From positions 1 to 64,000 of the forward strand of contig CAVVKG010000009.1 in the NCBI GenBank assembly GCA_963748925.1: 64,000 nt of DNA, in the 5' to 3' direction. Each line of letters begins with the position of its first letter. Positions within the stretch are counted from its first letter, which is position 1. Below are positions 56,130-64,000 of the stretch, piece after piece. Origin of the DNA: Cryomorpha sp963748925. Lineage in GTDB: Bacteria; Bacteroidota; Bacteroidia; Flavobacteriales_D; Cryomorphaceae. The notes beneath the pieces are model-generated. The model ran no database searches. It had not been told where the DNA came from and saw nothing but the letters and a program-made list of their open reading frames with translations. Made by a program: the position numbers and the translations under genes.

Positions 56130-57039
56130 TTAGGCGGGAATTTTTTTTTTGAGTTCGGCAAATGCCTTCTGAGCCAAACCTTCTGTCGTTTCGGCTTTCA
56201 GAAATACCTGCGATGGCATCTCACCATATTTTGGAGCCATGATGGCACGCAACTCTATTCCTTCGTCCGTTTCTATGCAGTACGCTCCAAGGGGCATTTG
56301 GCAACCTCCGTGAAACAGGTTAAGCACCTTTCTCTCTGTGGCGACTATATTGGCAATTTTAGGATTGTGAAGGGCTTTTAATATCTACTGCAAGCTCTGT
56401 GTCAGAAGATCTGATTTGACAAGCCAAAGCTCCTTGAGCAGGTGCCGGAATAAACTCTCTTGGATCAAATTCGAATTCATCTAAATCACTTACGTCCAGG
56501 TTGAGTCGGTCGAGTCCGGCTTTCGCTAAAACAATGGCGTCAAAATTTCCATCGCGTAGCTTTTGAACGCGGGTAGGTACGTTTCCACGAATATCGTCAA
56601 TCTCTAAATCAGGTCGGTGAAGGGTAAGCTGCATCTTGCGACGAGCACTTGATGTACCCACCTTGATGTTTTTCTTTAAAGTCCACCGCTCATTTGTATC
56701 GCTAAAACCTTTACGAATTAGCAGGATATCAGCCGGGTTGGCGCGATTGAGAATAGCAGAAATGCTCAAGTTGTCGGGCTGATTCGTCTCCAAATCCTTG
56801 AAAGAATGAACAGCCAAGTCTACTTTATTTTCAAGTAAAGCAGTTTCAAGCTCTTTTGTGAAAAAGCCCTTGCCTTCCATCTTATCAAAACTCAGGTGCT
56901 GAATAATATCACCTTGTGTTTTAATGATTTGAATGCGGACTATTTGTCCTTCTTTCTCTAGTAAATCTTTGATATAATTTGCCTGCCAAAGGGCGAGATC
57001 GCTACCACGCGAACCAATTACAATTTCAGAATTTCTCAC
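56130..57039 (-). pseudogene. hemC: Hydroxymethylbilane synthase, one frameshift
   Basis: HemC condenses four porphobilinogens into hydroxymethylbilane. The first frame (57039-56359) has IGSRGSDLALWQANYI, the conserved HSFKDLETNQP, TSSARRKMQL, NVPTRVQKLRDGNFDA and APAQGALACQIR, and the second (to 56130) supplies the cofactor-binding cysteine in HGGCQMPLGAY and the rest of domain 3. The break is at a TTTT run (56376-56379, plus strand); with three instead of four the reading is DIKALHNPKIANIVATERKVLNLF. The repaired length is 302 residues, normal for the family. It overlaps hemA by four bases and runs into the hemD-like segment. Confidence 0.85.
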
Positions 57040-58325
57040 TTCGACTTATTCAACATGACTTCCTTAGCCATTTTCATGGGAACGGAAATATATTTCTTCT
57101 CCATATAGGCTATCACCTTGTCAAGCACTTCGCGCGACTCGGGATTTAGACCACTCAGCTCTTTGGCATAAACGGTGCCTAATGCAGTATCTCTAATTTC
57201 TTTAACTTTTTCAGGAATTTGACGCATGGCCAGCTCCACTTCGCGATCGCGATACATATCGTGGAATTCCATCAGCTTGGTGTCAATAATTACTTCGCAA
57301 TTTTTAATCTCAAGAGAACGCTCTGCCAGATTTTTATCGGCTACTTCCTTAAGCATTGCTATATCGATATACTTCAGGCTCGAACCGGCATTTGTTAAGA
57401 CGCTGCTCGCTACATCACCAGGAATGGCGAGGTCGATAATGACTTTTCTGGATATTTCGCCTTGAGCAAGCTTTTCAAAAATGGCTTCGGTAAGAATCGG
57501 CTCGCCTGAAGAGGTGCAGGTAATACAAATATCAAATCCGGTATTGTGATTTGGCAAATCAGTTAAAGCTGAAGCTTTCGCACCAACTTCTTTGGCCAAA
57601 ACCACAGCTTTATCAAGCGATCTATTGTAAATATGAATGTTCTTATAACCGTGCTTGGCCAAAAAGCGAATCATCGCCCTATTGGTTTTTCCGGCTCCGA
57701 TCATCACAATGCGGCTATCATCTGGCATATTCAAATCACGCAGGCGATGAAATCCAAGCGACACCACAGAAACTGGCTTTTTGAAAATAGCTGTTTCGGT
57801 GAAAATAAGCTTAGCTGTTTCGATCGTCTTGCGAATCAATAGTCTGATGAAATCTCCGGTAAGACCAATTTTATGACAGTCTTCGTAAGATTTACGCACC
57901 TGAGTGATGATTTCACGCTCGCCAATAACCATAGAATCCAGGGAAGCGCTTACGCGGAATAGGTGTTTTACTCCATCATCGGCAAAGTGAACCTCAGCAC
58001 CCTCAGCAATACGATTGAAATCATCTTCTGATAAATTCAATTCCATAGCCGAAACAATGTCGCTTGCATCTATTTGATTTCCGCGGCTTTGAACCACAAA
58101 AAACTCTACCCTGTTGCAGGTAGAAAGATACATAAGCTCATCCAGCTTAAGGCTTGCCTTTAGCTTTGTGAGTTTTTCTTCGATAAAATCGGGATCAATA
58201 TGAAACTTACCCACCATCTCCAATGGAAGAACTTTGTGTGTAAAGGCAAAAACGGAAAATCTTCTTAAAGCCTGAGTAATCATATCAACTGCAAATTTCT
58301 TAATCGAGGGCTGATCTTGTGTCAT
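57036..58325 (-). CDS. hemA: Glutamyl-tRNA reductase
   Basis: Protein of 429 residues that makes glutamate-1-semialdehyde, the first committed step of C5-pathway tetrapyrrole synthesis. The catalytic Cys lies in LMYLSTCNRVEFF (residue about 72). The specificity motif GEREIITQVRKSYEDC, NADPH-binding GAGKTNRAMIRFL and the C-terminal dimerisation helix are intact. First gene of hemA-hemC-hemD on the minus strand, with a four-base overlap to hemC. The nrd terminator ends about 88 bases upstream of its start. Confidence 0.94.
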   Translation of the reverse strand: MTQDQPSIKKFAVDMITQALRRFSVFAFTHKVLPLEMVGKFHIDPDFIEEKLTKLKASLKLDELMYLSTCNRVEFFVVQSRGNQIDASDIVSAMELNLSEDDFNRIAEGAEVHFADDGVKHLFRVSASLDSMVIGEREIITQVRKSYEDCHKIGLTGDFIRLLIRKTIETAKLIFTETAIFKKPVSVVSLGFHRLRDLNMPDDSRIVMIGAGKTNRAMIRFLAKHGYKNIHIYNRSLDKAVVLAKEVGAKASALTDLPNHNTGFDICITCTSSGEPILTEAIFEKLAQGEISRKVIIDLAIPGDVASSVLTNAGSSLKYIDIAMLKEVADKNLAERSLEIKNCEVIIDTKLMEFHDMYRDREVELAMRQIPEKVKEIRDTALGTVYAKELSGLNPESREVLDKVIAYMEKKYISVPMKMAKEVMLNKSK

Positions 58326-58412
58326 GGAATTGTCAGGGGCTCTTATTTAGAAGTCTTTTAAATAAAGACCTTCTGACCCTCGATTAAGTAGAGCCATTCT
58401 AAAGGGAAACTC

Positions 58413-58447
58413 AAAAAAACGCTCCCTTGAAAATTCAAAGGAGCGCT
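58413..58447 (-). terminator. Rho-independent terminator of the nrd unit
   Basis: Minus strand GCGCTCC-TTTGAA / TTCAA-GGGAGCG stem followed by a seven-base T run (A-run at 58413-58419), about 58 bases past the nrdA stop and ahead of hemA. Confidence 0.85.
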
Positions 58448-58505
58448 TGATATTCGTTATAAGATCAAGTGATTTTTTCACACTCGTCTTAAAGCTTTCC
58501 GTATT

Positions 58506-60872
58506 TTAAGAACCACACATTTCACAGTCAGGACCATTCTCAATTGAGCAGGCCTGAGCTGCAGCGAGTTCTTCTTCGGTGGTTATAACTTCCTGTGGTG
58601 CAGAAACTTTAGCCTTATCTATTGTAAACTTAATAGCTTCAACAGCAGCCTTGGTACGCAGGTAATACATTCCTGTTTTCAAGCCTTTTTTCCATCCATA
58701 AAAATGCATAGAAGTAAGCTTCGCAAAATTGGCATTCTCAAGGAAAATATTGAGCGACTGCGACTGGCAAATAAATGCACCACGATCGGCAGCCATATCC
58801 AAAATGGTTTTCTGGCTTATCTCCCAAGCTGTTTTGTAAAGCTCTTTCAAGTTTTCAGGAATTTCAGGGATATTCTGTACAGATCCATTTGCTGACATCA
58901 GTTTTTGACGCAAGTCATCATTCCAGATTCCAAGTTTTACCAGGTCGCGTAGCAGGTGCTTGTTTACTACAACAAACTCTCCTGAAAGTACGCGTCGCGT
59001 GTAAATATTCGCTGTGTAAGGCTCAAAACACTCATTGTTTCCGAGAATTTGAGCAGTACTCGCTGTTGGCATAGGCGCAAGCAACAATGAGTTACGCACT
59101 CCATGTTTCAGTATTTCTTCGCGCAATACATCCCACTCCCATCTGCTTGATGGTTTTACATTCCACATGTCAAACTGGAATATACCCTGGCTAATTGGCG
59201 AACCTTCATACGTTTTGTAAGGCCCGTCAACTTTCGCCAAATCCTTACTGGCGGTAAGCCCGGCATAGTAAATCGTTTCAAAAATCTCGGCATTCAATTT
59301 GCGCGCTTCATCACTTTCAAATGGAAGACGAAGAAGAACGAATGTATCTGCAAGCCCTTGAACTCCCATCCCAACAGGGCGGTGACGCATGTTGCTGTTG
59401 CGCGCTTCAGGAGTTGGGTAGAAATTCTCGTCAATTACACGGTTCAGGTTTTTAGTTACCTGATATGAAATTTCGAAAAGTTTGTCGTGATCAAATTTTC
59501 CATTTTTCACAAATTTCGGGAGAGCAATAGAAGCCAGATTACAAACCGCTACTTCATCAGGAGCAGTGTATTCAATAATCTCAGTACACAAGTTTGAAGA
59601 CTTGATTACACCCAGATTTTTCTGATTTGATTTTGAATTGGCAGCATCCTTGTAAAGCATGTAAGGCGTACCAGTTTCTATTTGCGATTCCATTACTTTA
59701 AACCAAAGCTCTTGAGCCTTAATTGTTTTTCGACCTTTACCTTCTTTCTCATATTTGGTGTAGAGCTTTTCAAACTCTTCTCCATACGTATCAGAAAGTC
59801 CCGGACATTCGTGAGGACACATCAATGTCCACTCACCGTTTTCTTCCACACGTTTCATGAAAAGATCCGGAATCCAAAGAGCGTAGAACAAATCGCGTGC
59901 ACGCATTTCTTCCTTACCGTGGTTTTTACGAAGCTCCATAAAGTCGAAAATGTCAGCATGCCATGGCTCAACGTAAATTGCAAAAGAACCTTTACGTTTT
60001 CCTCCACCCTGATCTACATAACGCGCTGTATCGTTAAATACACGAAGCATTGGAACAATACCATTTGAGGTACCATTCGTACCGCGGATGTACGAACCTT
60101 TAGCACGAATATCGTGAATTGACAAACCTATACCTCCTGCGCTTTGAGAGATTTGAGCACACTGCTTTAGTGTATCGTAAATTCCCGAAATGCTATCTTC
60201 CTTCATAGTAAGCAAGAAGCATGACGACATTTGCGGCTTAGGAGTACCTGAGTTGAAAAGAGTAGGTGTAGCATGTGTAAACCACCCTTCACTCATCTTG
60301 TTGTAAGTCTCAATAGCCGACTGAATATCTTCTTTGTGAATACCCACAGAAACGCGCATCAGCATGTGCTGCGGTCTCTCAGCAACTTCACCAAGAATGC
60401 GTAAAAGGTAAGAACGCTCAAGTGTTTTAAACCCAAAATAGTCGTAGCTGAAGTCACGGTCGTAGATGATTGTAGAGTCAAGCAGCTCTGCATTTTTCTG
60501 AATGATGTCGTAAACTTCATCCGAAAGAAGCGCTGCGGGCTCATTGGTTTTTGGATCTACATACTCATACAGAATCTTCATCGTATCCGAAAAAGACTTC
60601 TCTGTGTTCTTGTGCAAATTGCTCACTGCAATCCTACTTGCAAGAAGCGCATAGTCAGGATGTTTCACAGTGTGCGTTGCGGCAACTTCTGCAGCCAGGT
60701 TATCCAGTTCTGAAGTAGTTACACCTTCGTAGATTCCATTAATCACCTTCTTTGCAATCTCAATAGGATCTACCGCAGGGTTAAGCCCGTAGCAGAGTTT
60801 CTTGATTCGTGCAGTGATTTTATCAAATTTGACCACTTCCTTGCGGCCATCGCGCTTTAGTACGTACGACAT
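58506..60872 (-). CDS. nrdA: Ribonucleoside-diphosphate reductase, large subunit (class Ia)
   Basis: Protein of 788 residues that reduces NDPs to dNDPs with the NrdB radical. An N-terminal ATP-cone (residues 1-90, KRDGRKEVVKFDKITARI) gives overall allosteric control. Active-site residues are visible: first Cys in FNSGTPKPQMSSCFLL, the N-x-C-x-E triad in SSNLCTEIIEY, partner Cys in AVCNLASIALP, and the C-terminal redox pair in DCEMCGS. It lies 187 bases downstream of nrdB, with a structured repeat in between. Confidence 0.95.
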   Translation of the reverse strand: MSYVLKRDGRKEVVKFDKITARIKKLCYGLNPAVDPIEIAKKVINGIYEGVTTSELDNLAAEVAATHTVKHPDYALLASRIAVSNLHKNTEKSFSDTMKILYEYVDPKTNEPAALLSDEVYDIIQKNAELLDSTIIYDRDFSYDYFGFKTLERSYLLRILGEVAERPQHMLMRVSVGIHKEDIQSAIETYNKMSEGWFTHATPTLFNSGTPKPQMSSCFLLTMKEDSISGIYDTLKQCAQISQSAGGIGLSIHDIRAKGSYIRGTNGTSNGIVPMLRVFNDTARYVDQGGGKRKGSFAIYVEPWHADIFDFMELRKNHGKEEMRARDLFYALWIPDLFMKRVEENGEWTLMCPHECPGLSDTYGEEFEKLYTKYEKEGKGRKTIKAQELWFKVMESQIETGTPYMLYKDAANSKSNQKNLGVIKSSNLCTEIIEYTAPDEVAVCNLASIALPKFVKNGKFDHDKLFEISYQVTKNLNRVIDENFYPTPEARNSNMRHRPVGMGVQGLADTFVLLRLPFESDEARKLNAEIFETIYYAGLTASKDLAKVDGPYKTYEGSPISQGIFQFDMWNVKPSSRWEWDVLREEILKHGVRNSLLLAPMPTASTAQILGNNECFEPYTANIYTRRVLSGEFVVVNKHLLRDLVKLGIWNDDLRQKLMSANGSVQNIPEIPENLKELYKTAWEISQKTILDMAADRGAFICQSQSLNIFLENANFAKLTSMHFYGWKKGLKTGMYYLRTKAAVEAIKFTIDKAKVSAPQEVITTEEELAAAQACSIENGPDCEMCGS

Positions 60873-60940
60873 AGGTTAATTGGTGTTGGGTAAATTGGTG
60901 AGTATATAATATTGTAAAAGAGTAATCTTAAATTATTATG

Positions 60941-61046
60941 TCTGAGATAGAAAGCTTGAGAGCTAGGCGGGCGCAGTTTTGAAAATCAAGGAGTTCCGCC
61001 TTCGGAATGACTGTTTTCAAAACAAGTGCAACGACGCTATCAGGCT
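60941..61046. repeat. Structured intergenic repeat, copy 1
   Basis: Between nrdB and nrdA. GTTTTGAAAA (60976-60985) pairs perfectly with TTTTCAAAAC (61014-61023). Inside is TTCCG-CCTT-CGGAA (60994-61007), and outside GATAG (60946) faces CTATC (61037). Blocks AGAAAG, AGGCG, CAAGGAG, AATGACTGTTTT and CAAGTGCA recur in the same order in copy 2 at 62625-62775. Confidence 0.6.
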
Positions 61047-61059
61047 TTATAGCCGGACA

Positions 61060-62097
61060 TTAAAAATCAGCATCCATAGTGAAACTCTTATCTCCGCTAG
61101 TCTCACTCGTAAGACCGGCTTTTTGATAATCGCCTACTTTCACTTCAAAGAAATTTGATTTGCCTGCGAGGCCTATCATTTCCATAAAGTCAAATGGATT
61201 TGTAGCATTGTAAACTTTCTCGTTTCCAAGCTCAACAAGAAGTCTATCAGCCACAAATTCAATGTATTGCTGCATCAATTCTGCGTTCATTCCAATCAAT
61301 TTTACCGGAAGGGAATCTGTAACAAATTCTTTTTCAATATCAACCGCATCTGTGATGATTTTCTGAACTTTCTCCTTAGACAGCTTGTGTTTAAGGTGCT
61401 CGTTATAAAGCAGACAGGCAAAATCACAGTGCAGTCCTTCATCGCGGGAAATAAGTTGGTTTGAGAAGCTCAGTCCGGGCATCAAGCCACGCTTCTTCAA
61501 CCAGAATATCGCACAGAAAGATCCTGAAAAGAAGATTCCCTCTACTGCTGCAAAAGCTACCAATCGCTCGGCAAAGCTTCCGTTATCAATCCAGTTTAGT
61601 GCCCAGTCTGCCTTTTTCTTCACACAATCAAGCGTTTCAATTGCATTAAAGAGCATGTCTTTCTCTGAGCTGTCTTTGATGTAGGTATCGATAAGAAGCG
61701 AATAGGTCTCAGAGTGGATATTCTCCATCATAACCTGAAATCCGTAGAAAAACTTGGCTTCGGTATATTGAACTTCTGAAAGAAAATTTTCTGCAAGGTT
61801 TTCGTTTACTATTCCGTCGCTTGCGGCAAAAAAGGCAAGTACATATTTAATAAAGTGACGCTCATCATCGTTCAGCTTATTTGCCCAGTGAGCTAAATCC
61901 GGCTCAAGATCGATTTCTTCCGCTGTCCAAAAAGAAGCTGCCGCCTGTTTATAGAATTTCCAAATATCGTCATGAACGATTGGGAAAAGCACAAAACGGT
62001 CTTTGTTCTCTGCCAAAATAGGCTCCAAACTATTGGTGTTTTCAGTGGTTTCTTCGTGGATTGCTGTATCCGAATTTTTAGGGGTCACTTCTGCCAT
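61060..62097 (-). CDS. nrdB: Ribonucleoside-diphosphate reductase, small subunit (class Ia)
   Basis: Diiron-tyrosyl-radical subunit of 345 residues. Iron ligands and the radical neighbourhood are visible as WTAEEIDLEPD, DERHFIKYVLAFFAASDGIVNENL, EAKFFYGFQVMMENIHSETYSLL and EGIFFSGSFCAIFW, followed by RDEGLHCDFA. The ENIHSETYSLLIDTY wording matches the eukaryote-like class Ia group. The C-terminal tail ends in FTMDADF, the peptide that docks on NrdA. Gene order nrdB-nrdA on the minus strand. Confidence 0.95.
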   Translation of the reverse strand: MAEVTPKNSDTAIHEETTENTNSLEPILAENKDRFVLFPIVHDDIWKFYKQAAASFWTAEEIDLEPDLAHWANKLNDDERHFIKYVLAFFAASDGIVNENLAENFLSEVQYTEAKFFYGFQVMMENIHSETYSLLIDTYIKDSSEKDMLFNAIETLDCVKKKADWALNWIDNGSFAERLVAFAAVEGIFFSGSFCAIFWLKKRGLMPGLSFSNQLISRDEGLHCDFACLLYNEHLKHKLSKEKVQKIITDAVDIEKEFVTDSLPVKLIGMNAELMQQYIEFVADRLLVELGNEKVYNATNPFDFMEMIGLAGKSNFFEVKVGDYQKAGLTSETSGDKSFTMDADF

Positions 62098-62573
62098 GAT
62101 AAAATTCTTGTTTTTTATCTTTTTGTTAATTAAACTGTACTTACTTGCTGATTTAATGCCACTTACACGAGTGGATCGACTTTAGCAACCGGTATATCAG
62201 AAAGTTTTTCTGCGGTATTATATGCTTCTGCCGACAACAAAAATTGCAAAAAAGGTTACGCTTATCAAATGGTTTCTATCCACATTCGACCTAAGTTTTC
62301 AACACGGACTTTTTTTGTCGATCACTTTCTGAGTGTTAACGCTCACTTGCGTTTAAAATTGGATCGGGAAAACTTTAGATCATCTTTTGAAACCCAAAAT
62401 TTGTGGCATAGTTTTATTTTATGCAAGGGATAAATGCTTGCTTTTTTATCTACTTCACCTATGCTTTCTGCAGTAATATGTTACGGATCTAAGGTCAGTA
62501 CGATGATCGGTGTGAAAATCACATCTTGAAATCGGCAAAACGCAGGCGTTTTTAAACACATTAGGTCAAAACT
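62098..62573. other. Intergenic region upstream of nrdB
   Basis: About 480 bases with no supported gene; the minus-strand ORF at 62481-62732 runs through a terminator and a repeat and was not accepted. The nrdB promoter should be at its left end. A DnaA-box-like CTATCCACA (one mismatch) occurs near 62277-62285, too weak to call. Confidence 0.4.
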
Positions 62574-62612
62574 AAAAGAGCCCGACATAAAAATGTCAAG
62601 GCTCTTTAAATT
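62574..62612 (-). terminator. Rho-independent terminator downstream of the SusD-like gene
   Basis: AAAGAGCC / GGCTCTTT stem (62575-62582 with 62600-62607) continued by GACAT / ATGTC around a short A-rich loop, with T-rich sequence after it on the minus strand. Confidence 0.75.
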
Positions 62613-62624
62613 CCTTTTAGATTC

Positions 62625-62775
62625 TCCGATGTCTCGGTCAGAAAGTTCAATTGCAAGGCGCACGCGGAATTGAAAAACAAGGAGCCCTGACGTTTCAGTC
62701 AGGATGCTGACCAACGCGTCGGTCATTGACAATTGTCAATGACTGTTTTTAATTCAAGTGCATCTCGATAGTGAC
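62625..62775. repeat. Structured intergenic repeat, copy 2
   Basis: Between the SusD-like gene and the terminator at 62574-62612. GAATTGAAAAA (62667-62677) faces TTTTTAATTC (62746-62755), the same long-range stem as copy 1 with different bases. The interior is larger, with CCTGAC-GTTTCA-GTCAGG (62686-62703), TGACC / GGTCA (62708, 62721) and the perfect palindrome ATTGACAATTGTCAAT (62725-62740). The shared blocks AGAAAG, AGGCG, CAAGGAG, AATGACTGTTTT and CAAGTGCA are in the same order as in copy 1. Confidence 0.6.
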
Positions 62776-62823
62776 ATTTATCGTCATTAACACAGATATT
62801 GAGCTTTATGGGCAGACACTAAA

Positions 62824-64000
62824 CTATTGCTCCCACCAACCTTTACTATTAATATTATCGCCTCCCATCGCGCCAGCTGCTTCCGCATAATTTGCAGCAT
62901 TCGTGGCTTGCTCGCCTTCGGGGTAGAGATAGCGAACCGGATACATTCCATTGTTCAGGTTATCAGGACCGGCAGTTAAAGCCGGAATTCCGGTGCGGCG
63001 AATATTAAACCAGGCTTCATGGCCGTTTGAAATCAAACTCAACCATTTTTGAGTCATGATTTTTGTCAGGTTATCGCTACCGTCAAGGCCTACATTCTCA
63101 CGGGTGAAATAATCGCCGGGCAAAGCGGTATTGTAATATTCAAAGCTGGCGCTGATTCCATTCTGGTAATAGGTTTGTGCATCACCGCCTATAATACCAC
63201 GTTCTACAGCTTCCGCTAAAGCGAATTGTAACTCAGCATACTGCATAAACTGGCCATCAACTCCACCCGGCACATCTCTGAAAATAGAACCAAATAAGCT
63301 TACGTCAGAAAGGTCAATTCCCCCTTCGGCAATCGTTTCACGGCTTTGTCCATTTTGCAAGCCATTGAAGTACGGATTGCCTTCTAAAACGCTTTTGCTA
63401 GTTGGCTTATATAGCACTTCTACACGCGGATCGTCCCATGCAGTGAGAATAGAATCTACTGTTTCCGTCATTCTATGCTCTTGGTAAAGCCCCAGAGCGC
63501 TGTTAAACATTGGCCATTGGTTTGGTGCAGAGCTCAAATAGGGCACCACTGCATTGTCCATATTTCCTCTCATTAATCTATCTTCACTAACCAGCGTCTG
63601 CAGCTGACCTGATACATCTATCCTGCCGCTTATCCTCAACAAATAACGCACTCGAAGCGAATTGGCAAACCGGATCCATTGATCAAGGTCACCTCCAAAC
63701 ATAACGTCACCATCTATAGTCGCGTTCGTTTGATTGAGAACATTAGCAGCATTCTCCAAAACAGCTAAAATGCCAATTTCAGGATCTGTATAAATAAACT
63801 CCTGAGTATCGTATTTTGGAGAAATGTTGCCGTCAATAGCTTGGATTGCTTCGCTGTATGGCACATTTCCCCACATATCTGTAAGCTGCGAGTACATGAA
63901 GCTGCTCATAATATCGCAAACAGCCCCATAAGCCTCATTGCTGTTTTCATTTTCTTTAATGGAACGAATATCAGCCAGCAAATGGTAAAGCGTACTCCAA
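62824..64000 (-). CDS. SusD/RagB-like nutrient-binding outer-membrane lipoprotein, 5' end cut by the window
   Basis: C-terminal 390 or so residues; the frame stays open to the last base of the window, so the start and lipoprotein signal are missing. Residues such as FMYSQLTDMWGNVPYSEAI, QWIRFANSLRVRYLLRISG, QFALAEAVERGII and GHEAWFNIRRTGIPAL are the helical TPR-like landmarks of the SusD-like_2 family. These proteins sit on a SusC-type TonB-dependent channel and pass glycans or peptides to it; the partner is expected just beyond the right edge. Terminates at the hairpin at 62574-62612. Confidence 0.88.
   Translation of the reverse strand, partial: WSTLYHLLADIRSIKENENSNEAYGAVCDIMSSFMYSQLTDMWGNVPYSEAIQAIDGNISPKYDTQEFIYTDPEIGILAVLENAANVLNQTNATIDGDVMFGGDLDQWIRFANSLRVRYLLRISGRIDVSGQLQTLVSEDRLMRGNMDNAVVPYLSSAPNQWPMFNSALGLYQEHRMTETVDSILTAWDDPRVEVLYKPTSKSVLEGNPYFNGLQNGQSRETIAEGGIDLSDVSLFGSIFRDVPGGVDGQFMQYAELQFALAEAVERGIIGGDAQTYYQNGISASFEYYNTALPGDYFTRENVGLDGSDNLTKIMTQKWLSLISNGHEAWFNIRRTGIPALTAGPDNLNNGMYPVRYLYPEGEQATNAANYAEAAGAMGGDNINSKGWWEQ

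Noticed and set aside
62277..62285. DnaA-box-like CTATCCACA upstream of nrdB
   Set aside because: One mismatch to TTATCCACA and single; not enough for regulation or an origin.
62481..62732. 83-codon minus-strand ORF
   Set aside because: It overlaps the terminator hairpin and the structured repeat, so it is an artefact of that element.

Overview
The window comes from a member of the Bacteroidota, most likely an aerobic free-living Flavobacteriales-type bacterium (Cryomorphaceae or Schleiferiaceae-like; this placement is inference). The evidence is type IX secretion (T9SS) sorting domains of both type A and type B, a PorP/SprF-family protein, a SusD-like lipoprotein, a MurF-Alr fusion, a DUF4271 protein beside a HemD, a eukaryote-like class Ia ribonucleotide reductase, and TAnnTTTG-type promoters. 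No rRNA, tRNA, CRISPR array or intact insertion sequence was seen.

Layout. 1-1.3 kb: two tandem paralogous outer-membrane-type proteins (minus strand). 1.8-23.8 kb: a cell-surface block with a 2514-residue T9SS type A multidomain protein, then a giant adhesin of about 4,330 residues (IgGFc-binding-like head, about 41 repeats of about 88 residues, PKD domains, gliding-motility C-terminal domain) and its PorP/SprF partner. 24-25.4 kb: a secreted type A protein. 25.4-30 kb: an accessory zone with an XRE regulator, two decayed Rhs toxin tips each next to a candidate immunity protein, a 59-residue membrane protein and short repeats. 30-33.9 kb: a four-gene Mn/Zn/Fe ABC importer operon whose first permease carries a fused DtxR/MntR-like regulator, with a palindrome in the promoter. 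34-43 kb: APS reductase, a sugar-nucleotide epimerase, quinone oxidoreductase, rsmI, M28 peptidase, thymidine kinase and murF-alr. 43-45.8 kb: a subtilisin-like T9SS protease gene broken by 11 frameshifts. 45.8-51.1 kb: O-antigen ligase, CtpA protease, rnpA, hemD and DUF4271. 51.4-55.3 kb: glutaryl-CoA dehydrogenase, an outer-membrane protein and a PEGA-trypsin protease. 55.5-58.3 kb: hemA-hemC-hemD. 58.5-62.1 kb: nrdB-nrdA. The right edge holds a truncated SusD-like gene.

Two observations stand out. First, nineteen frameshifts in five genes all go the same way (one surplus nucleotide) and lie in three patches (17.4-23.3, 43.1-45.4 and 55.7-56.4 kb); removing one base at each gives full-length proteins of ordinary family length. 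Uncorrected insertion errors are the simplest explanation, but the raw reads should decide. Second, two diverged copies of a structured intergenic repeat flank nrdB and keep the same long-range stem by compensatory changes, as an RNA or DNA hairpin under selection would.
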